Notes under the pieces: model-generated
Databases searched by the model: none
Seen by the model: only the letters and a program-made list of their open reading frames with translations
Told to the model about the DNA's origin: nothing
Made by a program: the position numbers and the translations under genes
Shown: positions 1 to 5,337 of the stretch, in pieces
How the letters are laid out: each line of letters starts with the position of its first letter
Numbering within the stretch: position 1 is the stretch's first letter
DNA from: a bacterium
Lineage (GTDB): Bacteria > Pseudomonadota > Gammaproteobacteria > Burkholderiales > Burkholderiaceae_C
DNA: 8,969 nucleotides
Reading direction: 5' to 3'
Assembly (NCBI GenBank): GCA_030824095.1
Contig: JAVBYK010000536.1
Location: 1-8,969, forward strand

Positions 1-380
1 AGCAGGCCCAGCATCTCGGCAAAGGCCTCGCGGCCATAGTCGCCGGAATGGTTGTTGGCCAGCGCCAGCGCGTCGAAGTGGCGCTTGAGCACCAGCAGCG
101 TGCGCGGGTGGGCGCGGAAGGTGAAGTTCTTGTCGCCGGCCGAGCCGGTGGTGGCCACCACGCATTCCAGATTGGCGATGCGGATGTCGGCTGCAGAGAA
201 CATGGATGCGAAGTCGGCAAACGGGTCACCGCCGCGTGCGATCAGCACGCCAGCGGAATCGTCGAGCACGACGTCACCGGCAAACACCAGACTGACGGTG
301 TCGCTGGCTCGTACGGGGGCTGCCAGGCAGCAGCCTAGTAGCAGTGCAGCCAGCCAGCGATGCAGGGTGGTGCGCGTCAT
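1..380 (-). CDS. CapA-like metallophosphatase, N-terminal part (runs off the left edge)
   Basis: Only the first 126 codons are present; the rest lies beyond position 1. The protein begins with a basic, then hydrophobic signal peptide (about residues 1-26; an LLGC stretch is a poor lipobox, so signal peptidase I cleavage near VRA-SD is as likely). It continues with the landmarks of the CapA/PgsA-type metallophosphatase fold: FAGDVVLDD at 33-41, NLE at 70-72, and ALANNHSGDYG at 106-116, where the Asn/His/Asp residues would sit at the metal site. Members of this family are linked to poly-gamma-glutamate capsule synthesis, but many proteobacterial members are uncharacterised exported phosphatase-like proteins, so the capsule role is not claimed. 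The start codon overlaps the stop of the upstream 136-residue gene (ATGA, 377-380), indicating translational coupling and one operon. Confidence 0.85.
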   Translation of the reverse strand, partial: MTRTTLHRWLAALLLGCCLAAPVRASDTVSLVFAGDVVLDDSAGVLIARGGDPFADFASMFSAADIRIANLECVVATTGSAGDKNFTFRAHPRTLLVLKRHFDALALANNHSGDYGREAFAEMLGL

Positions 381-787
381 GGCTGTATGCCTTGCAGTGT
401 GCAGCTGTAGATCAGTTCCCGCTCCACCGGGCCGGCATACAGATGCTGTTCGCCTGTCAGTGGGTACGGCTTATCGGTCACCCGAAAGGGCGGCAGGTAT
501 TTGGCCTCCTGCACCAGGATGGGCTGGCGTGCGGTGTCCAGGTAGGCATAGATCAGAATGCGCTCGACGCGCGTCGCGTCGCCGACCATCACCGCCTTGA
601 AGCGAAAGCGCCCACCAATATCGACCGATGGCACCGGGTACGGATCCATCACCGGGAGGGCTTCAATGGCGTGGGTGGTGCCGGCGTAACTCACGTCGCA
701 GCGCAACAGCGGCGCGGCGCACACGCCCAGCGGCAGGGCAAGCGCTGCCAACGTTCGCGCGGCCCACCGGGTGCTGGCGCCGCTCAT
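377..787 (-). CDS. Small exported protein of unknown function (136 aa)
   Basis: I do not recognise this family. The product has an N-terminal signal peptide (hydrophobic stretch about residues 11-24, likely cleavage after VCA) and a mature domain of about 110 residues with alternating beta-type segments. Two cysteines near the ends of the mature part (Cys30 and Cys129) could form a disulfide in the periplasm. It is the middle gene of a minus-strand operon: 10 bp separate it from the histidine phosphatase upstream, and its TGA overlaps the ATG of the CapA-like gene downstream. That tight coupling, conserved signal peptides on both proteins, and good codon use support a real gene that works with the CapA-like protein. 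No clear Shine-Dalgarno site precedes the ATG, so translation may depend on the upstream gene. Confidence 0.75.
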   Translation of the reverse strand: MSGASTRWAARTLAALALPLGVCAAPLLRCDVSYAGTTHAIEALPVMDPYPVPSVDIGGRFRFKAVMVGDATRVERILIYAYLDTARQPILVQEAKYLPPFRVTDKPYPLTGEQHLYAGPVERELIYSCTLQGIQP

Positions 788-797
788 GCTTCAGGCT

Positions 798-1466
798 TCA
801 GGAATAGGTGATCCATGGTGCATATTCTGCACCGTCCAGATGGGCCAGGGAGTTGAAGGTCAACAGCAGGTGGCGCTTGGGTGTGAACAGGAACTCGGTC
901 ACCGCGCTGTTGCGGATCTGCATGTTCAGTTCAATCGTCTTCTCGGGCACGGTGCCCAGGATGTGGCCGATGGCGGTGGAGATCGGCCCGCCGCTGCTGA
1001 CGATCAGCACATTGCCGTTGTAGTGCTTGCGCACATGGTCCAGCGCGCTGGTCACGCCGGCCACAAATTCGTTGTAGCTGGGCATGCCCTTGGGGCTGAC
1101 CACGCCATTCATCCATTGGGTGAGGCCATCGCGCAGCAGGCGGAAGTGGTATTTGTACATCTCCGGCGTGTCGGTCGGCCCCAGCGGATCGGGGTGGATG
1201 GCGGCAATCACCGCTGCGCTGTCGAACTCGTTGAGCCCGGGCCACAGCAGGGGCTGCAGGTCCAGGCCCGCACCCTCGGAAATGCCGCTCCAGGTCTGCG
1301 CGTGGCGCTTCAGGGTGCCGGTCAGCACGGCGTCGAATTGCAGCTTGCGGTCCGCAAAGTACTGGCCCAGGCGCACACTCTGTCGGTGCCCCAGTTCGCT
1401 CAAGTTGTCATAGTCTGCAGCGCCAAAGGAGGCCTGCCCGTGTCGTACCAGATAGAGATTTCCCAT
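798..1466 (-). CDS. Histidine phosphatase superfamily protein (phosphoglycerate-mutase-like)
   Basis: A cytosolic 222-residue protein of the histidine phosphatase (PGM-like) fold. The family signature LVRHGQAS lies at residues 6-13, with His9 as the nucleophile that would carry the phosphate. Arg54 in LTGTLKRHAQT and Glu80 in LNEFD match the phosphate-pocket arginine and the acid/base glutamate. The second conserved catalytic histidine, normally in a (S/A)HG motif, is replaced: the segment reads IVSSGGPIS (155-163), with Ser158 at the usual His position. Related proteins of about 220-230 residues with SGG here are, as I recall, common, so this may be a subfamily trait. Substrate unknown. It is the first gene of the operon with the small exported protein and the CapA-like protein, and divergent from the EamA permease by 75 bp. 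There is no convincing Shine-Dalgarno site; the start is chosen because RHG follows at the typical distance. Confidence 0.9.
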   Translation of the reverse strand: MGNLYLVRHGQASFGAADYDNLSELGHRQSVRLGQYFADRKLQFDAVLTGTLKRHAQTWSGISEGAGLDLQPLLWPGLNEFDSAAVIAAIHPDPLGPTDTPEMYKYHFRLLRDGLTQWMNGVVSPKGMPSYNEFVAGVTSALDHVRKHYNGNVLIVSSGGPISTAIGHILGTVPEKTIELNMQIRNSAVTEFLFTPKRHLLLTFNSLAHLDGAEYAPWITYS

Positions 1467-1497
1467 GCGAGGAATCTAAGCCAAGCACGGCGGTTGC

Positions 1498-1517
1498 CAT
1501 GTCGTCGCGGCGACATG
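1498..1517. repeat. Perfect 7-bp inverted repeat in the divergent phosphatase/permease gap
   Basis: CATGTCG (1498-1504) and CGACATG (1511-1517) are exact reverse complements around a 6-base centre. The repeat lies in the 75-bp gap between the divergently transcribed phosphatase and permease genes, 24 bp ahead of the permease start. It could be an operator or a leader hairpin; with arms this short in GC-rich DNA, chance is a real alternative. Confidence 0.35.
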
Positions 1518-1541
1518 TGGCATCACGGCGACAATGAACCC

Positions 1542-2453
1542 ATGATTGCGGTGTATGACCTTCTGGCCCTGGGCGCTGCGGCGTGCTGGGCATCTGGCAG
1601 CCTGCTGGCGGTGACCCCCGTGCGCCACCTCGGCGCCTTTGCGTTCACCCGCTGGCGCATGTTGCTGGTGGCGGGTATGTTGTGGGTCACTGTGGCCGCC
1701 ACGGGCAGTTGGCACAGCCTGTCCGCGGACGCTTCGCTGACCCTGGCGGTCAGTGGGCTGGTCGGTATCTTCATTGGCGACACGGCGCTGTTTGGTGCGG
1801 TGCAGCGCTTGGGGCCACGCCGTGCCAGCGTGCTGTTTGCCACCCATGCCGCCTTCAGTGCCGCCTTGGGATTTGTGGTGTTGGGCGAGCGCATGGGCCT
1901 GCAGGCCGCGCTCGGTGGTGCGCTGACCATTGCGGGCGTGATGAGCGCCATCGTATTGGGCCGACACAAGGAAGAGCGGCACGCCTGGGAGTCCGACCAC
2001 GGCTCGCTGCGCCTGGGCGTGACGCTGGGGCTGCTGGCTGCCATGGGCCAGGCAGTGAGCACGCTGATAGCCAAGCCGGTCATGTCGGCGCAGGCCGGCG
2101 CGCTGGCGGTTGACCCGGTTGCGGCCTCGGCCGTGCGCGTGTCGGTGGCCTGTCTGGCGCACTATGTCCTACTGTGGCTGGGCGTGGGTGCTGCCCGTGC
2201 GCACCAGCCGCCCACCAAACGGATCCTGTTGCAGACCGCGCTCAACGGGTTTGTCGGCATGGGGCTGGGCATGACCTTCATCCTGATGGCGCTGCAGAAA
2301 GGCGATGTGGGCACGGTCGCCATTCTGTCGTCGGTGTCACCGGTGCTGGTGCTGCCGCTGCTGTGGTGGCAATTGGGCCGCGCGCCGGCCTGGGGAGCCT
2401 GGCTGGGCGCTGGCCTCACCGTGGCCGGCACGGCGCTGATCCTGCTGCGCTGA
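1542..2453 (+). CDS. EamA-family (DMT superfamily) permease
   Basis: A 303-residue inner-membrane protein with two homologous EamA halves (about residues 5-140 and 155-302), each with about five hydrophobic helices, the standard drug/metabolite transporter layout and length. Recognisable features include the inverted-repeat architecture, the charged FTRWRM segment after the first helix (35-40), the conserved LGERM end of helix 4 (114-118), a hydrophilic linker between the halves (141-154), and the matching SSVSPVLVLPLLWW segment in the second half (263-276). Substrate cannot be told from sequence; relatives export amino acids or metabolites. The frame stays open far upstream, but only from 1542 does the sequence look like a permease, and the upstream part is antisense to the phosphatase gene. 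ATG at 1515 is an in-frame alternative; neither start has a good Shine-Dalgarno site. Its stop lies 9 bp from the convergent flavocytochrome gene with no visible terminator between. Confidence 0.88.
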   Translation: MIAVYDLLALGAAACWASGSLLAVTPVRHLGAFAFTRWRMLLVAGMLWVTVAATGSWHSLSADASLTLAVSGLVGIFIGDTALFGAVQRLGPRRASVLFATHAAFSAALGFVVLGERMGLQAALGGALTIAGVMSAIVLGRHKEERHAWESDHGSLRLGVTLGLLAAMGQAVSTLIAKPVMSAQAGALAVDPVAASAVRVSVACLAHYVLLWLGVGAARAHQPPTKRILLQTALNGFVGMGLGMTFILMALQKGDVGTVAILSSVSPVLVLPLLWWQLGRAPAWGAWLGAGLTVAGTALILLR

Positions 2454-2462
2454 CCTCGGCCG

Positions 2463-3770
2463 TCAACGCATCTCAAACGCCTCCTGGTGAAAGCGGGGTC
2501 GTGCACCCAGGGTGCGCAGGCCCTCGCGCAGCGAGTTTGCCAGTCCGCTGGGACCGCAGAACCAGATCTCAGACGGATGCGCGCCGTGCAGTGCGGCCGC
2601 ATTCAGCGTCGCCCCTTGGCGAGCCCCATGGATGTGCAATGCGATGCCGGGCAAGCCTGCGCACAGGGCTTGCAAGCGCGGCACAAAGGCGTCGCCGTCC
2701 TGGTCGCGGGTGCAGTAGTGCAGTTCGGCCGCGGGTGCCTGGTCAGGCTGGGCCTGCAGGGACTCCAGCCACGCCAAAAAGGGCGTCACGCCGATGCCAC
2801 CGGCAATCCAGATCTGGCGCGCCTTGGGGTTGCGGCGTTGCAGGTCGAAGCGGCCGTAGGGCCCTTCCACGCGCAGGGTCTGCCCGGGGTGCAGGCGCTG
2901 CGCCAGCGCACCGGTGTAGTCGCCCAGCGCCTTGATCTGGAAAGTAACCGTGTTGTCCCCGTGGTTGGCACTGGCAATGGTGAAGGGGTGGGCGCCCTCA
3001 CGGTCCTCAAAGGTCACAAACGCAAACTGGCCCGCCTGGTGGCCGCGCCAGCCGCGCTCCAGGTGGCAGCGCACCGTGGTGACATCGCTGGAAGGGTGTT
3101 CAATGGCGACGATGCGCCCCGTAGCCTCGCGGCTGCGCCCAATGCTGCCCAGCAGCGAGCGGATGGCACCGTACACACCGGCCACCAACAGCACCGCCAG
3201 CAACGCGCCGGCCGGTTCCAGCCAATAGGTTCGCGGTGCGAGCAGGGCGGCGTGGAAGGCCAGCATCAGGTAGAGCACGGGCATGGCCTTGTGCAGGATG
3301 CGCCAGGTGCGGTACGGAAACTTCTTCCACAGCGTGAGCGCCAGCATGGCCAGCACGGCATAGATGGCCCATTCGCCCATGTCACCTGCCAGGTCCCGCA
3401 GCACTTCCAGGAAGCCGGTGTACTGTTCCTTGGGCACGCGGCCCGCGCGGCCAATCAGCGCCTTCAGAATGTCGCTGGACATCTCGATCAGCCAGTGCAG
3501 CGCGGCAAAGACGACGGCCAGGATGCCGGCCCACTTGTGCGTGCGGTAGACCCGGTCCATGCCGCCCAAAGGCGACTCCAGCCAGGCCGGGCGTGTGGCG
3601 AGCAGCATCACCAGCGACATCAGCGCAATCGACAGGAAGCCGCTCAGGGTCAAGAGCTGCTGGCGGGCCAGCCACCACGGGTGGGCGCCGGCGGGTGGCA
3701 CAGCCTGCAACAGGTCCCAACCCCAGGCCAGGCCGACCAGGGTTAGCAGCAGTGTGATCAGTGTCTTCAT
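2463..3770 (-). CDS. Membrane ferric-reductase/NOX-like flavocytochrome b (ferredoxin reductase family)
   Basis: A 435-residue protein with an N-terminal ferric-reductase-type membrane domain (about residues 1-205) followed by a cytosolic FAD/NAD(P)H-binding reductase module (about 213-435). Four helix histidines are spaced as in NADPH oxidases and ferric reductases: His78-X13-His92 and His160-X12-His173, suited to ligating two stacked b hemes. The flavin motif HPFTIAS is at 261-267, the nucleotide-binding GGIGVTPF at 324-331, CGP at 405-407, and the C-terminus FHQEAFEMR resembles the usual aromatic end of this module. Known family chemistry is NAD(P)H to FAD to b hemes to an acceptor across the membrane. 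It is the last gene of the redox operon, and its ATG overlaps the stop of the PepSY gene (ATGA). The acceptor is inferred to be the adjacent diheme cytochrome c or the SHP-like cytochrome rather than free ferric iron. Confidence 0.9.
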   Translation of the reverse strand: MKTLITLLLTLVGLAWGWDLLQAVPPAGAHPWWLARQQLLTLSGFLSIALMSLVMLLATRPAWLESPLGGMDRVYRTHKWAGILAVVFAALHWLIEMSSDILKALIGRAGRVPKEQYTGFLEVLRDLAGDMGEWAIYAVLAMLALTLWKKFPYRTWRILHKAMPVLYLMLAFHAALLAPRTYWLEPAGALLAVLLVAGVYGAIRSLLGSIGRSREATGRIVAIEHPSSDVTTVRCHLERGWRGHQAGQFAFVTFEDREGAHPFTIASANHGDNTVTFQIKALGDYTGALAQRLHPGQTLRVEGPYGRFDLQRRNPKARQIWIAGGIGVTPFLAWLESLQAQPDQAPAAELHYCTRDQDGDAFVPRLQALCAGLPGIALHIHGARQGATLNAAALHGAHPSEIWFCGPSGLANSLREGLRTLGARPRFHQEAFEMR

Positions 3771-4165
3771 GGCGTGGCGGCCTTGGGTGGCACGTCGTCA
3801 CGGCAACGGCGCTCGTTGCAGTTGGCCGACGGGCGCTGGCGGCTGTCCGTGCCGTCTTGTGCCTGTCGGCGGGCACCGCGCTCCAGAATGGCACCCGTCT
3901 GCGGATGCACGTCCAGCCGCACGCGTGCGCCCTGGCGGTCGGTGGCGCGCACCTCGTAGGTACCGTGTTCGCGCTCGATCTTTTCGATGTTGCGGTAGCC
4001 CGCGGCCTCCAGCTTGGCGTAAATCTGCGGGATGGGCAGCCACGGCTGTTCGGTGGTGGCGGCTGACTTGCGGTCACTGGCCCTGGCGGGCAGGGTCACG
4101 GCCATGGCGGTCAGCAGCGTGCCAACGATGGCCATCATGGAGAGGGTGAGGGGAATGCGTTTCAT
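3767..4165 (-). CDS. Periplasmic PepSY-domain protein
   Basis: A 132-residue exported protein. A signal peptide spans about residues 1-29 (basic start, hydrophobic 6-24, PARA-S cleavage region). A single PepSY-like domain follows (about 43-97): IPQIYAKLEAAGY, then IEKIEREHGTYEVRATD, then a strand ending RLDVHPQTGAILE, the usual closing 'D..TG..L' pattern. The tail (98-132) is hydrophilic and carries two cysteines in CNERRC (116-121). PepSY domains are small periplasmic modules found with peptidase inhibitors and, often, with membrane reductases and heme proteins; the precise role is unknown. ATG at 4165 is chosen because GGAGG lies 8 bases upstream and the signal peptide begins there, although the frame remains open further upstream. 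It lies 16 bp after the diheme cytochrome gene and overlaps the flavocytochrome start by 4 bp. Confidence 0.85.
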   Translation of the reverse strand: MKRIPLTLSMMAIVGTLLTAMAVTLPARASDRKSAATTEQPWLPIPQIYAKLEAAGYRNIEKIEREHGTYEVRATDRQGARVRLDVHPQTGAILERGARRQAQDGTDSRQRPSANCNERRCRDDVPPKAATP

Positions 4166-4173
4166 GGTGGGGT

Positions 4174-4178
4174 CCTCC
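4174..4178 (-). promoter_or_regulatory. Ribosome binding site of the PepSY gene
   Basis: GGAGG on the minus strand, 8 bases ahead of the ATG at 4165. It lies in the 16-bp gap after the diheme cytochrome stop and decides the start against longer in-frame extensions. Confidence 0.8.
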
Positions 4179-4181
4179 GGG

Positions 4182-4673
4182 TTATTCGTCGTAGTAGCCG
4201 AGTTCGGCTTGGGTGTGGCAGGCCGTGCAGTTGGCCTTGGTGCGCACGTCCTTGTGTTTCCACTCCCAGTCGGGCACCTTGCGGTGCTCGCTGACCCACT
4301 TGGGTAGTTCGGTGATGCGCAGTGGTGCGTTGGTGGCCGAGACGCCGCGCAGCAGCTTGGCGCCATAGCGCTGGCCGCCCTGGTCCCCGGCGTTGGCTAC
4401 CAGGTAGGCGGTGATCACGGCGGCCAGTTTGGGATCGACCGAGGCGTCGTCACCAAAGTGGTCCTTCAGGTTGCCCATCATGCGGGTCCACGAACTGGCG
4501 GGCAGCATGGACGGTGCAAATGGCAGGTGGCAGCTGCCGCACTCTTCCTTGACCACGGCATTGGCCACCGGTGCAAAGAAATGGTTGCCGCCGGCCTGGG
4601 CGCGGCCCAGGACGAGGGCCGAGAAGCCCAGTACCAGCAGGCCGAGTGCGATGGGGCGATAGGGGATGTTCAT
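4182..4673 (-). CDS. DHC-type periplasmic diheme cytochrome c
   Basis: A 163-residue exported cytochrome with a signal peptide (about 1-27, ending RAQA-GG) and two covalent heme sites: CGSCH at 45-49 and CTACH at 149-153. The overall pattern, FFAPVANAVVKEECGSCH, then MLPASSWTRMMGNLKDHFGDDAS, ITAYLVANAGD, PLRITELPKWVSEH and a C-terminal ANCTACH..AELGYYDE, matches the Pfam DHC (dihaem cytochrome c) family. His72 in KDHFG and His130 in SEHR are candidates for the distal heme ligands, which would make it bis-His and of low potential. In Rhodobacter and Shewanella, DHC is encoded with SHP and a cytochrome b and is thought to reduce SHP. Here it follows the SHP-like gene by 27 bp and precedes PepSY by 16 bp. 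The start at 4673 is preferred over an ATG 7 codons upstream because AAGGAG lies 6 bases ahead of it. Confidence 0.92.
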   Translation of the reverse strand: MNIPYRPIALGLLVLGFSALVLGRAQAGGNHFFAPVANAVVKEECGSCHLPFAPSMLPASSWTRMMGNLKDHFGDDASVDPKLAAVITAYLVANAGDQGGQRYGAKLLRGVSATNAPLRITELPKWVSEHRKVPDWEWKHKDVRTKANCTACHTQAELGYYDE

Positions 4674-4679
4674 AGCAGA

Positions 4680-4685
4680 CTCCTT
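4680..4685 (-). promoter_or_regulatory. Ribosome binding site of the diheme cytochrome c gene
   Basis: AAGGAG on the minus strand, 6 bases before the ATG at 4673. It lies inside the short extension that the alternative upstream ATG (4694) would add, which argues against that longer start. Confidence 0.85.
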
Positions 4686-4700
4686 GTGGTTCAAAGCGGC

Positions 4701-5123
4701 TTACTGGCCCAGCATGAAAGTCAGCCAGTCGCCTTTTTCCTGGGCTGTGCAAACGCGGCCCAGTACTTCGGTGCAGTTGCGCTTGAACCACTTTTCCACC
4801 TTGGCGGGGTCGGTGTAGCGGGCCGGGGTCACCGAGGCGGCCATGGCATCAATGGTCTTGCCGCTGGGCGCTTGACCGGTGCCGCGTGGGTCCTTGCCGT
4901 GGCAGGATGTGCAGGCGGGCGTGTCGGGCTTGCCGCCGGTAAAGTTTTGGGTGTGCAGGGTCTTGCCGCGTTCGGCCGAGAAGCCGGAAAATGCGGGGTT
5001 GGCCGCCTTGGCGGTGCTGGCGTACTGGGCCAGCTGGTCCTCGCGCACGCCGGCGTGGGCTGCGCCGGACAACAGGATGGCAGCACAGGCCAGCAGTGCG
5101 GGAATGGTGCGGTTCAGATGCAT
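4701..5123 (-). CDS. shp: SHP-like monoheme cytochrome c (DUF1924 family)
   Basis: A 140-residue exported protein with a signal peptide (1-24, cleavage at AHA-GV) and one heme site, CTSCHG at 71-76. The FSAERGKTLHTQNF and KTIDAMAASVTPARYTDPAKVEKWFKRNC segments and the C-terminal GRVCTAQEKGDWLTFM are characteristic of the DUF1924 family, which includes Sphaeroides heme protein (SHP). SHP is a high-spin cytochrome c whose sixth ligand is an asparagine that leaves when O2 or NO binds. Asn116 in RNC (about residue 92 of the mature protein, near Asn88 of SHP as I recall it) is the candidate ligand, and Cys117/Cys125 could form the adjacent disulfide. First gene of the redox operon; AGGAG lies 6 bases before the ATG. 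The natural function of SHP proteins is unsettled; an oxygen/NO-linked role is known biochemistry, not shown here. Confidence 0.88.
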   Translation of the reverse strand: MHLNRTIPALLACAAILLSGAAHAGVREDQLAQYASTAKAANPAFSGFSAERGKTLHTQNFTGGKPDTPACTSCHGKDPRGTGQAPSGKTIDAMAASVTPARYTDPAKVEKWFKRNCTEVLGRVCTAQEKGDWLTFMLGQ

Positions 5124-5129
5124 GGTCGA

Positions 5130-5134
5130 CTCCT
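5130..5134 (-). promoter_or_regulatory. Ribosome binding site of the SHP-like cytochrome gene
   Basis: AGGAG on the minus strand, 6 bases before the ATG at 5123, fixing the start of the operon's first gene. Confidence 0.85.
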
Positions 5135-5173
5135 AAAGACAGTGAATGTGGGAGTGACTATGCGCGGTGTGAG

Positions 5174-5212
5174 CTGAACAGAGAGTGAATTACGCGTTCA
5201 TCTGCCATTCAG
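5174..5212. promoter_or_regulatory. Symmetric four-half-site operator, 11-bp phased (probable response-regulator site)
   Basis: TGAA occurs at 5175 and 5186 and TTCA at 5197 and 5208, so all four tetramers start exactly 11 bases apart and are symmetric about position 5193. The outer pair extends to CTGAA/TTCAG. Direct repeats one helical turn apart are typical of OmpR-family response-regulator binding; here two such tandem pairs face each other. The array lies 51 bp upstream of the SHP-like start codon and about 107 bp upstream of the sensor cyclase start. On the minus strand a weak -10 (CATAGT, complement of 5157-5162) has no good -35 at 17 bp; that stretch falls inside the array, as at an activator-dependent promoter. 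The regulator's identity is inferred, not seen. Confidence 0.6.
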
Positions 5213-5280
5213 ATTCGGAACAACCCAAACCCAATCTCAAGAACGATTTCCAACCCATTGCACGTGCCATACTTGACCCC

Positions 5281-5337
5281 ATGCGGTTGAGTTTCCTGTC
5301 CGTTTTCAAATCTGCAGCATGCACGGTGTGTCGATGA
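5281..5337 (+). CDS. Possible 18-codon leader ORF ahead of the sensor cyclase
   Basis: ATG at 5281 opens an 18-codon frame that ends in TGA at 5335-5337, overlapping the second in-frame ATG of the sensor cyclase (5334) as ATGA. The product, MRLSFLSVFKSAACTVCR, contains two cysteines in CTVC. There is no clear Shine-Dalgarno site in front of it. The overlap suggests a possible coupling of translation onto the 5334 start, but an ORF this short can easily be chance. Confidence 0.2.
   Translation: MRLSFLSVFKSAACTVCR

Noticed and set aside
771..1541. Plus-strand extension of the permease frame by about 257 codons
   Set aside because: It is antisense to the histidine phosphatase gene, looks like no protein (Gln/His/Ala-rich), and the membrane protein clearly starts at 1542.
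2487..3746. 419-codon open frame on the plus strand opposite the flavocytochrome
   Set aside because: Shadow of the flavocytochrome gene; composition rich in Gln, Arg and His with no recognisable domain.
5221..5257. Direct repeat CAACCCA at 5221 and 5251
   Set aside because: Seven bases, 30 bp apart, no symmetry and not on an 11-bp phase; likely chance in C-rich intergenic DNA.
5245..5278. Candidate plus-strand promoter boxes (CATACT at 5268, TTGACC at 5273)
   Set aside because: Neither has a matching partner box at 16-18 bp, so no promoter position for the cyclase is claimed.
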